Source: CAWINY01 sp963837635
GTDB lineage: Bacteria > Acidobacteriota > Terriglobia > Terriglobales > Acidobacteriaceae
NCBI GenBank assembly: GCA_963837635.1
Contig: CAWINY010000003.1
Location: 682,001-746,000, forward strand
DNA length: 64,000 nt
Reading direction: 5' to 3'
Each line of letters opens with the position of its first letter. The stretch's first letter is position 1. The notes under the pieces are model-generated. The model was not told the origin of the DNA and ran no database searches. It was given only the letters and a program-made list of their open reading frames with translations. The position numbers were made by a program, and so were the translations under genes. This document shows, in pieces, positions 8,755 through 18,098 of this stretch.

Positions 8755-11700
8755 CTACGTCCCGGAGCGCCGCGCTGGAAGCCCCCTTTGGGGCGTCCGA
8801 TCAGACCCTTTGGGTGGATCACAGACCACCGCCACTGCGATCCGGACAAACAGAACCACGATTTCCTTCGGGCGGCGCCCGCCAATCGCTTCGAGCGCGC
8901 GCGCATAGGATTGCAACTGCGGCCGATGCAATTCGGCGGCCTCGCCTACGTTGGCCGCAGTCACCGAGTCCGTCTTGTAATCGACGAGCACAAGACCGTC
9001 CTCCTCTTCGAACAGCAGATCGATGGATCCCTCGACCGCTTGGCCCTCTCGCAGGGCGCAAAACGGCAGCTCGCGCCACCTGCGTCGTGCGGCGGCGGCG
9101 CGCTGAAGGATGCCGCAGTCCAACGTCTTCGCCACCCACTCCGCCAGCGTCGCCGCCTCGACGCCCTCCTCCCCGGCGATCCGCTCCACAACCGTGCCGG
9201 CATGCTGTGGGCTGCGAAAGTCGATAGCCGCCATCACCCGGTGAAAAGCTGTCCCCATGGCGATCGCATGGACCTGCTTCTGCCGGTATTCGGAAGTTCT
9301 GGCCGGGTCCACATTTGGAGGGTGCCCCACATCTGCCCGGTTTTGGCAGATGTGGGTCTGACGTCCGACCCCAAGCGCCCTCAACTGCTCTGCCCATTCG
9401 TCCCGTTCGCGCAAGATGTCGGCCACCCGATCCTCTTCGACCGGAGTCGCAAGATCCATCCGCGCCGCTCGATCGCACTCGGCGATATCGGGCAGATCTT
9501 CCGCCGGAATCAGCAGCGCGTCCTCGGTTCGCACAGTTTTCTCGGGACGCTCACCGAGACTGTCGGCCCACTCGGAGAAGAATCCCAAGAAGCGCGCGTC
9601 CGCCGTCTTTTCCGGCGCGAGCCGGGGAATCACGATGCAATCCCTGGCGCGCGTAAACCCGACGTAGAGCAGGCGCACATCCTCCGCCTCCGACCGTTGC
9701 CTGTCCTCTTCCGCCATCGACTCGAAGTTCGCGCTGGTCATGCCGCCAATATCCAACGCGATCTCGCCACGGCTGTGATTGATGTAATGCTTCTGCCGCT
9801 TGCGCTCGCTGCTGGCCAGGTTGGCCAGGATCACAATCGGGAACTCCAGCCCCTTGGCCGCATGGATGGTCAGCATCTGCACGGCGTTTTCTTCCTCGTC
9901 GCGCATCGCCGTTTCCGCCTCGGCCAGTTCCGCGTCTTCCCGCCGGGCGAGCCAGGAGACGAACGAACGCAGCGAGGCCCCCGGCTTTCCCTCGAAATCC
10001 CTGGCCAGATCGGAGATGCGCAGCAGGTTCGCCACCGCCTGCTCGCCATGTTTCAGCAGGGCAAAGAACTGAAGCGCCGCCGTGTCGTGGAGCACCCGCT
10101 CGATCAGCGCGCAAATCGATAGCTCCGGCCGCAGCTCGTGCCACTCGCGTAATTGCTGTAGCGCCTGATGCACCCTATGCCAGCCGGACCTTCCGGTGTC
10201 GTGTGGGGCGGGTCTCTGACCCGCCCCATTGCTGGGACGGGTCGAAGACCCGTCCCACACGGATCTCAATGGGTGAAAACTCCCGCCGCTCTCGCGGTGC
10301 AGGAAAAGGTCGTCATCCGACATTCCGAGCAAGGGCGAACGCAACGCCGCCACCACCGAGATGGCGTCCTCGGGATTGTCCACCGCCTTCAGCACCGCGA
10401 TCAGCGCCCGGATTTCGCGCCGCGCATAGAACTGCTTGCCGGCATCGAGCTGAAAGGGCACCTGCGCCGCCTGTAGCGCATCTTCGTAGAATTCCAGCCC
10501 GGTGGTGACGGGGAACAGCACGGCAATGTCGCGCGGCTGGGGCCGGCGCGCGGCGCCCGTGGCCTTGTCGACCACCAGCATTTCTCCCTCACTGTTTGGA
10601 GGGTGCCCCACACCGGGGCCCCCGGCAAGCGCGGCTTTGCGCTTGCTGGGGTGGAGATCTGCCCGGTTTTGGCAGATGTGGGTCTTGGATGAGCACACGC
10701 CCACGATGAAGCGCGCGATCAATTCCGCCTCCGCCTCGCGGTACGCCGACATGCTGCCCGGCTCGTACTCCTTGGGCGGAAACAACAGCGCTACCCCGGG
10801 GGCGGCGTCCGGACAGCCCGCGTCCAACAGCGGGGCCCCCGGCAAGCGCCGTTGTTGCGCTTGCTGGGGTGCGAGCAGATCGACATACGCGGCCTGATAC
10901 TCACCGGCGATCATCTGCTTTGCGAATAGTTTGTTCACGGCCGACAAGACCGCCGGAGCGCTGCGGAAATTCTGTTGCAGGATCGCCACTTCTCCGTCCG
11001 CGCTGGCGCTACGTTTAGCCCGATCGTAGATCTGAATGTCGGCGCGGCGGAATTTATAGATGGACTGCTTGGGATCGCCGACCAGCATCAGCTTGCCTGG
11101 CGCAACCTTCACCTGGTCCCAGGGATTCGCTTTGCAATCTGGGCCAGCCGGCGGGACGCCGGCGCTACCTGCGCGCGCCTCAGGCCGTTGTTCGGCGAGA
11201 TAAAACACAAGCTCCATCTGTAGCGGGTCGGTGTCCTGAAACTCGTCCACCAGCAGGAACTTGATCTGCCTCTGAAAGTACTCGCGCACTTCGAGATGAT
11301 CCCGAACCAAGTCGCGCGCCTTCAGCAGCAAATCCTCGAAATCCAGTTGCCCGCGCACATGTTTGGTTGATTCAATCTGGTCGAGGAAGGACTGCAGCCA
11401 CGCCATCGCCCCCGAGACAAGGCTCGGCCCGAGCCGTGCGCGCGCGCCTTCCTGCAATTCACGAAATTCGGCACAGAGCTTCTTCTGCCGTTGGTTGGCC
11501 TCCGCGTTCTTCCAGTTCGCGTTGGCGCCATAGTTCTTCTTCACCTCGAGATCGAACCGGAGGGCGCGCTCGCGGTCGAGTTCATCGTTCGTGGTTTGGT
11601 GCAGCAAGGCGGAAAGACGGTCGATCTGCTGTCCCCCGCGATCCCCGTCCGAGCAGAAGACGCGCAGCGCGATCAGCTGCTTGATCTTGCTCTCAATTTC

Positions 11701-12309
11701 CCCCCAAAGTTCGTTGACCGGATTCGGTAATGGGGTGATCGGACGCAGCAGGTCGCGATTGCGGAAGAGCGCCGCTGCGGCGTCGCGAATGGTTGTATCC
11801 AAGCCGATTTCCAGCGCCAGCAATCGCGAAAGGATGGGCGGAGCCAGCAACATTTGCCGCTCCTTCCAGCTCTGCCACACCTCTTCGAAGAGCAGTTCGC
11901 TGCCCATTTCATCGAGCTCTTCGAAACCGGGGTCCACGCCCGCTTCGACCGGCCGCTGCCGCAGCAGGGATGCGGCAAAGGAATGAATGGTGGAGATGCT
12001 CGCCCGATCCAGTTGCTCCAGCGCCCGAGCCATCAGCGCCGACTCCGGCTCCGCCGCGGTCTGGCGGCGCTTTTCCAGCTCCTCGCGCAGACGCACCTTT
12101 AACTCCGCCGCCGCTTTGCGGGTGAAGGTGATCGCGACCACATCCTTGAGTTCCGCCTTGCCGCGGGTGATGATCTCCAGCAAGCGCGCGACCAGCAGAG
12201 TCGTTTTGCCGGTGCCCGCGGCCGCTTCCACGCAATAGGAATGATCGAGGTCGGTGGCGGCAAGCTCACGCGCGCGGGCGTCGAAGAGAACGTTCTGCGT
12301 GCTCGCCAT
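8755..12309 (-). CDS. addA: AddA-like ATP-dependent helicase/nuclease with in-frame palindromic insertions
   Basis: The 1184-residue UvrD/RecB-type protein would form, with AddB, the double-strand-break end-processing helicase-nuclease. Walker A is EAAAGTGKTT (28-37); the Walker B context is FLLVDEFQDTDPLQ near 350; helicase motif V is MLTIHAAKGLEFP near 805. The RecB-type nuclease motif GLVLVDYKTDS is near 1105. ATG 12309 directly follows the addB stop (TAAATG). Five palindromic repeats are translated in frame at about residues 380-389, 480-492, 541-570, 683-702 and 984-997, giving segments such as THICQNRAD and GSSTRPSNGAGQRPAPH with no place in the family fold. The reading frame is otherwise intact, so activity is plausible but depends on tolerance of these inserts. 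Confidence 0.88.
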   Translation of the reverse strand: MASTQNVLFDARARELAATDLDHSYCVEAAAGTGKTTLLVARLLEIITRGKAELKDVVAITFTRKAAAELKVRLREELEKRRQTAAEPESALMARALEQLDRASISTIHSFAASLLRQRPVEAGVDPGFEELDEMGSELLFEEVWQSWKERQMLLAPPILSRLLALEIGLDTTIRDAAAALFRNRDLLRPITPLPNPVNELWGEIESKIKQLIALRVFCSDGDRGGQQIDRLSALLHQTTNDELDRERALRFDLEVKKNYGANANWKNAEANQRQKKLCAEFRELQEGARARLGPSLVSGAMAWLQSFLDQIESTKHVRGQLDFEDLLLKARDLVRDHLEVREYFQRQIKFLLVDEFQDTDPLQMELVFYLAEQRPEARAGSAGVPPAGPDCKANPWDQVKVAPGKLMLVGDPKQSIYKFRRADIQIYDRAKRSASADGEVAILQQNFRSAPAVLSAVNKLFAKQMIAGEYQAAYVDLLAPQQAQQRRLPGAPLLDAGCPDAAPGVALLFPPKEYEPGSMSAYREAEAELIARFIVGVCSSKTHICQNRADLHPSKRKAALAGGPGVGHPPNSEGEMLVVDKATGAARRPQPRDIAVLFPVTTGLEFYEDALQAAQVPFQLDAGKQFYARREIRALIAVLKAVDNPEDAISVVAALRSPLLGMSDDDLFLHRESGGSFHPLRSVWDGSSTRPSNGAGQRPAPHDTGRSGWHRVHQALQQLREWHELRPELSICALIERVLHDTAALQFFALLKHGEQAVANLLRISDLARDFEGKPGASLRSFVSWLARREDAELAEAETAMRDEEENAVQMLTIHAAKGLEFPIVILANLASSERKRQKHYINHSRGEIALDIGGMTSANFESMAEEDRQRSEAEDVRLLYVGFTRARDCIVIPRLAPEKTADARFLGFFSEWADSLGERPEKTVRTEDALLIPAEDLPDIAECDRAARMDLATPVEEDRVADILRERDEWAEQLRALGVGRQTHICQNRADVGHPPNVDPARTSEYRQKQVHAIAMGTAFHRVMAAIDFRSPQHAGTVVERIAGEEGVEAATLAEWVAKTLDCGILQRAAAARRRWRELPFCALREGQAVEGSIDLLFEEEDGLVLVDYKTDSVTAANVGEAAELHRPQLQSYARALEAIGGRRPKEIVVLFVRIAVAVVCDPPKGSDRTPQRGLPARRSGT
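9318..9358. repeat. Palindromic repeat (GGTGCCCCACATCTGCCCGG type) inside addA
   Basis: The inverted arms CCACATCTGCC/GGCAGATGTGG sit around CGGTTTT. On the minus strand it is read as THICQNRADVGHPP. The same family is at 10599-10685, 14287-14326 and 29551-29714. Confidence 0.88.
10201..10260. repeat. 60-bp double-hairpin repeat inside addA
   Basis: Two adjacent hairpins (GGGCGGGTCTCTGACCCGCCC and GGACGGGTCGAAGACCCGTCC; each contains a 5-8 bp stem) lie between GTGTG and CACAC. At exactly 60 bases it adds 20 codons without shifting the frame. A near-identical 60-base copy is at 12345-12404 and a half copy at 21717-21742. Confidence 0.88.
10599..10685. repeat. Nested repeat: one palindrome interrupted by another, inside addA
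   Basis: The GAGGGTGCCCCACA half and the GATCTGCCCGGTTTTGGCAG half of the 9318-type repeat are split by a 39-base CCCGGCAAGCGC...GCGCTTGCTGGGG palindrome (10613-10651). That inner palindrome matches the free copy at 10831-10869. The composite is translated in frame. Confidence 0.85.
10831..10869. repeat. Palindromic repeat (CCCCGGCAAGCGC type) inside addA
   Basis: Inverted arms CCCCGGCAAGCGC and GCGCTTGCTGGGG. It is read in frame on the minus strand as AQQRRLPGAPL. It matches the inner palindrome of 10613-10651. Confidence 0.82.
11141..11169. repeat. Half palindrome (GTAGCGCCGGCGTCCCGCCGG type) inside addA
   Basis: The minus-strand reading gives AGSAGVPPAGP. It is related to one arm of the doublets at 2918-2984 and 62861-62946. 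Confidence 0.8.
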
Positions 12310-12344
12310 TTATTCCGCCGCCTCCTCTTCGGCAACCGGCGGTT

Positions 12345-12404
12345 GTGTGGGGCGGGTCTGGGACCCGCCCCATTTCTGGGACGGGTCGAAGACCCGTCCC
12401 ACAC
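12345..12404. repeat. 60-bp double-hairpin repeat at the addB C-terminus
   Basis: Same family and length as 10201-10260 (GTGTG...CACAC ends, two hairpins). It is translated into the C-terminal segment CVGRVFDPSQKWGGSQTRP just before the addB stop. Confidence 0.87.
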
Positions 12405-14286
12405 AGCCCCCTCGAAGCTGAAGGTATTCCGCCACACGAGGATCTGTTCTCTTCTTCTCCCAGATCGCCTTGTGCCTAGGATTCCCGATCTCTTCGAAGC
12501 CGCACTTGGCGCAATCCGTCGGCCCTCCCGTATCAGGACAGCGCGGAAACACGCCGTTCGCGCAGCCGTTCACGATGGTCCCGATCACCTGGTTCAGCAG
12601 GTCGCGCTTTTCTGCCAGCACGGCTCCATCCAGGGACACGGTCTTCCATCCGCCGCGCCGCGTGATGTAACGGTATTCGGCGTGTGAGTTCTCTAGCTCT
12701 GCCTGCAGGAAGCATCTGCTGCGCCGCCAGCAAGTAGAGCGGCAGTTGCAGCGCGCGGCCCCTTGCCGAGATCGGCCTCTGGTTTTCCGTAGCACTTGCC
12801 TGACTTGTAGTCCACCACGCGCAGGGCGTCGCGCGCGCCGTTGAGATCCAGACGATCGATGCGCCCGCGAATGCCGACCGTTCTGCCGCCCACCTCCAGT
12901 AACAAAGATGGCTCTCCATCAAAGCCGAACGACGCTTCCAGTTTCTCGGCCCGCCAGTCGGCCCCGTTGCGAATCTCGTTGAGCAGATAGCGATCGAGGT
13001 CCTGCGCGATGAACTTGCGATTCAACTCCCAGGTGACACGGTAGCCGGTGATGCCCTGCCGCTCCGCCGCCTCCATGTGCCGCTCGCAGATTTCCCGCAA
13101 GGTCTTGCGGTAGTACTCGAGATCCGCGCTCACCAGCGGAACTTTGCCCTCCTGCTCCACAGCCGAATAAAAGTCGCGCAAGATGGCGTGCATCAGCTCG
13201 CCCTTGTCCTGGGCGCCGATGGCCTCGATCGCGCCGGTGTCTTCCAGCTCGTCCTCTTTCAGCCGCAGCACGTATTGCAGGAAATAGTGGTACGGACACC
13301 GCGCATATTGTTCCAGCGCGCTGGGCGAATAGGTGTCCGCGCCGACCCTGTGGGCCAGCGCTTCGCGGCGCGCGGGCGGAAGCACGCCTTCGAACTCGGT
13401 GAAGACGTCCGTGTCCCAGGTGCGGTGCTCGGCAAAGACCGCGCGGGCGAGGTTCGGCGAACGCCGCTCCAGATAGCGGGCGCGCACGGATTCATTCGTC
13501 TTCAGCAGCGCACGGATGCGGCCCAGGTCGAACTCACGCTCGTCAATGCAATCGCGGGTTTCGAGGGAGAGCAGTCGCGAGTTGGAAATGACCCTAACAC
13601 GTCCAGAGGGCCTTGCCAGATCGGCATAGCCGGCGGCTCCGAACGCGCTCAGCAGCCGCAGCACGTAGTAGGACGGGATCTTCTCCGCGCCGGAGGATGC
13701 TTCCTTGCGCGGCAGCGAGAGGATCAGCTTTTCGCGCGCCGCTTCGCAGGCCAGCAAAAACAGCAGCCGTTCTTCATCCGGACGCGACCGCTTCAGCGGC
13801 AAGGCGGGAGAGATGGCGGCGCGCTCCGCGTCAAGCAGAATCGGATCGTCGCGGCCGACCAGCGGAAAGCTGCGCTCCGTCATGCCGGGCACGAATACCA
13901 CCCGGAAGCGCGCATGACGCACCGCGCTGAGCGACACAAGATGCACCCCGGTCGCTTCCATTTGACCAACCGTTTCGCTGGTCGAGCTCAGCCCCGCCTC
14001 GGCCCTGCGGACAAATTCGCTCAGGCTGGCCGCGGCCACGCGGTCCAATGGGCCGAGGCTGCGCAGCGCCGCTTCCACTTGGTCGCGGACCGCACTCGGG
14101 GCATGCAACTCGATCAACGCGTGGATCACCGCCTCGGCGAGTTCGCTCCAGGAGTGCAGCTTCTGCCACGCCGCGGCCTGCTCAATGCGTTTGCTGATGA
14201 AGTTGGCAAGCTCTCTCGCCTGCTTCGCAAGAAGGAGTTTCGAGTTCGTCGGAGGAGCCGCGCCTGCGTCTTCGCGCCGTGTCTTC

Positions 14287-14326
14287 ACCCACATCTGCCA
14301 AAACCGGGCAGATGTGGGGCACCCTC
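14287..14326. repeat. Palindromic repeat inside addB
   Basis: Arms ACCCACATCTGCC and GGCAGATGTGGGG, an opposite-orientation copy of the 9318 family. It lies within 5 bases of a C run at which the addB frame changes. Confidence 0.87.
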
Positions 14327-15861
14327 GTACCCCGCGATTCCTGGTGACGCGCCCAGGCTTCCAGTTTGTCGCGCCACTGCTCTGTGCCGGCGACAATTCC
14401 GGCTTCCATGCTGATGCGGTCCCACAGCGTGATCGGGGCTTCCATGGCGAGTGCTCCGAGCGTGAGCCACTCCATCACCTCGACCCGTCGCCAGTCGGTG
14501 CAAGCCAATCGGAGCAGCGCGAGAGTGCTCTTGCCTATGGCCGTGCGCGCCAGCGGCAAACCCTCGCGCAAATAGAACGGGACGCCGATGTTGCCGAAGA
14601 CCTCCGCCAGCAGCGGCAAATATGCCGCGCCATCGCGCGCCAGCACGGTCATCTCGGTGAACTCGATCCCCTGATCGCGTTTCAAGCGGATGCATTCGCG
14701 TGCAATCTCGCGGGCTTCGCTGACCCTCGTTCGGGCACGACAGCACGGCGAGGCTGCCGTCCGGCTCGCGAGCCTCCGAACGCGGCGTGAACACCCAGGA
14801 TCGCGCCGCGATCAGGTCCGTCGAAGGCGCTTCGCGATCGTAGTTTTCCACTGCGGGAGATATTTCGCGGATCAGGCGGTCGCGCAGCCGGTGCGCCGTC
14901 TTGAAGCGCCTGTCCTCCTCCACGAACAGGTACGCCGAGACGCTGACATGCCGCGCCAGCGCCAACCATAGTTCACATTGCGCGTTGGTCAGTTCGTAAA
15001 AGCCATAGACGGACAGAAAATCAGCGCCCAAGCGCGCGACAAACTCCCCGGCATGCGTGGCCGCGCGCGCCAGCAGATCCGCCTCGGACATCAGCTTGGC
15101 TTCGGCAACATGCTTGCGATACTGCGTATACAGGCTGGCAACCTCGGCGACTTTGCGCTTGGACTCGTGGCTGAGCTTCACCGGCCACGCCGGCTTGGCC
15201 AGATCGGCTCCGCTGTCCTCGACGTCGGTAAAGGTTGCGGCCAGCACCTCCGGCAGATGCGGCTGGTCCTGCACCTTCGAGAAGTATCCCTTACGCATCG
15301 CGGCGAGCAGGCCCCGCGTGACCAACTCCTTGGCTCCGGCCGGCAGGGCTTGGACTCCCAACGAGCCCCCGGATCCGGTCGAGATTGCTCCAGACCCACA
15401 TTGCCCCGATTCCCCGGCCAGTTGCCGCGCAAGATCATTCAGCGTCAGGAATTGGATCGCCGCGTGTGGCGATCCGGCACGCGCGAGCTGCCGCGCAAGA
15501 TAGTGGCCCAGGAAACGCGAGCCGCATAGCACAACCAACGGGCGAAAAGGATCGTCCCGTTTGGCATCGCGGATGGAGGAAAACAAGCGCGTTTCCAGTT
15601 GCGCGAGCGAACCGCTGGTAATGAGGTGATGGGATGGCTTCGGCATGACCGTCCAAAGGGGTTCCCAGAACGCGCGGAAATCGCGCGTTCCGGGGGTGGA
15701 GTGGTTGTACGCCGTCTCGCGGTGTGGATTCAAGGAGGAAAACCTGGAAAGCGCTGTCAGCTTGTGCGCTTCCCGCGTCCGCTTCAGCGGACGCCCCCAG
15801 ATTAGGCGTCGTGGGTCGCTTAACGGTTGCGAATGAGCTCGGCGGCGGCTACCATCCATAG

Positions 15862-16272
15862 ATGCTGCAAATTCTTGTGCGCCGACTACTGATCTTGGTG
15901 CTGCTCGCTGTGCTGCCCGCGCTCGCGGGCGATGTGGACACCCGGATTCATCAGGTAAAGACGATCTTTGTCGCAGGCAACAGTCAGGACGCCGACACGG
16001 TCAGAAAGATGTTGGCAAAAGGCAAAACCTGCTTCGCGCTCAGCACCAAAGCGGCAGACGCCGATGCCGTTCTCGATGTGCGCGAAGGTACTCGACCAAA
16101 AACCTACGACGATATTCCCGGAGCCAACTTCTCGACGAATGGGACAGGCCCCAGTGCCACCCTCAAACTGAAATCGGGCGATTTGATCTGGTCGATAAGT
16201 CAGCTTAGTGACGGCATAGACGAAGACATAGTGCGACAGCTCGCCCGTGATGCCTGCAGTAAGCGCAAATAA
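15862..16272 (+). CDS. Hypothetical secreted protein, 136 aa
   Basis: It begins with an apparent signal peptide (MLQILVRRLLILVLLAVLPA, cleavage likely after ALAG). A small mature domain of about 113 residues follows with ADADAVLDVREGT and a C-terminal DEDIVRQLARDACSKRK, including a late cysteine. The pattern resembles acidobacterial secreted proteins of unknown role that contain a 'KGKTCFALST...ADAVLDV' core. It is divergent from addB with a 215-base gap, so it has its own promoter. No function can be assigned. Confidence 0.65.
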   Translation: MLQILVRRLLILVLLAVLPALAGDVDTRIHQVKTIFVAGNSQDADTVRKMLAKGKTCFALSTKAADADAVLDVREGTRPKTYDDIPGANFSTNGTGPSATLKLKSGDLIWSISQLSDGIDEDIVRQLARDACSKRK

Positions 16273-16306
16273 TCACCATCGGTAGCGGCAATGATGCCGG
16301 CGGCTG

Positions 16307-16349
16307 GGTGCCCCAGGTTCGCGCCGCGGGGTTCGGCGCTAACCTGGGA
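16307..16349. repeat. 43-bp REP palindrome, left copy
   Basis: Arms CCCAGGTTCGCGCC and GGCGCTAACCTGGG surround GCGGGGTTC. It is an exact reverse complement (43 of 43) of 18626-18668. The two copies bracket the IS1380 transposase and the RAYT pseudogene. Confidence 0.9.
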
Positions 16350-16500
16350 GTTACTTCCCCTTTCCTCCGCTGTGCGCTAACTTCTGCGGCATGCCAAGTG
16401 GACTAGCCCGGATAATTCGCGAAGTTGAAGACGCGAGAAGCCTCTTCTGCTACAAACATGTTGCTGAGACAGTGTTTGTGGTAACAGGAAAGGCTTCTGC

Positions 16501-17877
16501 GTGTTCGACGATAGCACGACACAGTGTTTGTTGTTCGCTGAGAGTTTTGCCAAGCCCGCCGCGTTGCAGTTCGATCAACGGCAAGGCAGTTCCGATGGCG
16601 GAGCCATCCTGCTGAAGGCGGCTGACCGCCGCTACGGATTGATCCGGAGTTTGGCCGAATGTCTGCGCGATAAGCGGCAAGCCGGCAAGGTCGATCATTC
16701 TTTGCGCGAGTTGTTGGCACAGCGCGTGTTCTCGATTGCCTGCGGCTATCCGGATGCCAACGACTCGGCCCGCCTGTCTGCCGACCCCATTCACAAGATG
16801 TTGCTCGACCGCGATCCGGTGGCGGGCCGCGATCTGGCTTCGCAGCCAACCCTGTCGCGCTTTGAAAACGCCATTCGCCCAAGGGAACTCTACCGTTTGG
16901 GTGAAGCACTGGCCGATAGCGTGATCGGGCGCCATGCCCAGCGGTTGCGCGGACGCGCCCGCCGCGTCACCATCGACCTGGATCCAACCGACGACCCCAC
17001 CCACGGCGCCCAGCAGCTATCGTTCTTCAACGGACACTATGACAGCTGGTGCTACCTGCCGGTGATGGGATTTGTGAGCTTCAACGACGAAGCCGAACAG
17101 TACCTATGCGCGGCGGTGCTGCGTCCCGGCAACGTGACCGCCGTGGTAGGAGCGATGGGAATTTTGCGTCGCCTGCTGAATATGATCCACTATTGCTTTC
17201 CGGGTGCGCGGATCCGCGTGCGCCTCGACGGCGGTTTCGCGCATCCCGATCTGCTCGACTTCCTGGATGCAGAGCCCAACCTTGAGTACGTCATTGCGAT
17301 GGCCAAAAACGCGGTGTTGAAGCGCAAGGCCAAACCAGCCATGCGGCAGGCCCGCCGGCTCTCGCGGCAGAGCGGAAAGACCGAACACATTTACGGCGAA
17401 GCCAACTATGCGGCCCAAACGTGGCCGCAACAACGTCGCATCATCATCAAGGCCGAGGTGGTGCGTGCCGAGGGTAAGAAGCCGAAAGATAATCCGCGCT
17501 TTGTCATCACCAACATGAAGCAGAGTCCGCAATGGCTCTATGAAAAGGTGTACTGCCAGCGTGGCGAAATAGAGAATCGAATAAAAGAACTGCACGATCT
17601 CCAGATCGACCGCACCAGTTGCAGCGACTTCTGGGCGAACCAGCTCCGCGTGCTGCTCACCGCTGCCGCCTACGTCCTGATGCAGGAACTACGGCTGCAA
17701 GCCGCGCACACCAGCTGTGCGCGAGCTCAGGTCTGGACCCTCCGGGAACGGTTGCTGAAACTGGGTGCCCGGGTGCTGGTTTCGGTTCGCCGCGTGGTCG
17801 TACACCTGCCCGCGTCGTTCCCGTTCCTGCCCACCTTCCGGCAAGTGGCGCTGGCACTGGGCGCCTCGCCCGGATAA
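16501..17877 (+). CDS. IS1380-family transposase
   Basis: This 458-residue DDE transposase starts at GTG 16501. Family features are the N-terminal FDQRQGSSDGGAILLKAADR, the VTIDLDPTDDPTHGAQQLSF segment (first acidic residue), RVRLDGGFAHPDLLDFLD (second) and YCQRGEIENRIKELHDLQID (glutamate region). The length is full, so it may still be active. I could not identify convincing terminal inverted repeats or a target duplication on either side, so the outer limits of the element are not assigned. It lies in an accessory segment with a RAYT remnant. Confidence 0.92.
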   Translation: MFDDSTTQCLLFAESFAKPAALQFDQRQGSSDGGAILLKAADRRYGLIRSLAECLRDKRQAGKVDHSLRELLAQRVFSIACGYPDANDSARLSADPIHKMLLDRDPVAGRDLASQPTLSRFENAIRPRELYRLGEALADSVIGRHAQRLRGRARRVTIDLDPTDDPTHGAQQLSFFNGHYDSWCYLPVMGFVSFNDEAEQYLCAAVLRPGNVTAVVGAMGILRRLLNMIHYCFPGARIRVRLDGGFAHPDLLDFLDAEPNLEYVIAMAKNAVLKRKAKPAMRQARRLSRQSGKTEHIYGEANYAAQTWPQQRRIIIKAEVVRAEGKKPKDNPRFVITNMKQSPQWLYEKVYCQRGEIENRIKELHDLQIDRTSCSDFWANQLRVLLTAAAYVLMQELRLQAAHTSCARAQVWTLRERLLKLGARVLVSVRRVVVHLPASFPFLPTFRQVALALGASPG

Positions 17878-18098
17878 CGCGGCCTCGCAACGCCCCGAAA
17901 CATAAGTTTCAAATGTTGCGCAAAATGGCGTACGAGGGAAAGCTTTGCTCGAAAAGCCACGCCATACCCATTTCGCACACACCCAAGCTCGTCGTCCCCG
18001 GTGATCCAACGAACATCACGCAGCAACGCGCATCTTCGCCGCAAAATCGCGGCGCCGACTACCGCTCGCGGCACCTTCACGAATAGTGCAGGCTAGTA

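Larger units (their letters stand above)
12310..15646 (-). pseudogene. addB: AddB-like helicase-nuclease subunit, frame broken by four extra bases
   Basis: Partner of the adjacent addA. Family parts are seen in successive frames: an N-terminal block (MPKPSHHLITSGSLAQLETR onward), FRVVFVPGMTERSFPLVGRD, the CPYHYFLQYVLRLKEDE iron-sulfur/nuclease entry, IRGRIDRLD then RVVDYKSGK (nuclease core), LQLPLYLLA and a C-terminal Cys motif CPDTGGPTDCAKCGF. The frame changes at C runs near 14724-14726, 14330-14333, 12759-12762 and 12702-12703 (plus strand). Deleting one C at each makes 12310-15646 a single 1110-residue frame. This is either a decaying gene or a locally poor assembly. Two palindromes lie in it: 14287-14326 next to one break, and 12345-12404, which supplies the last residues before the stop that abuts addA. 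Confidence 0.82.
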
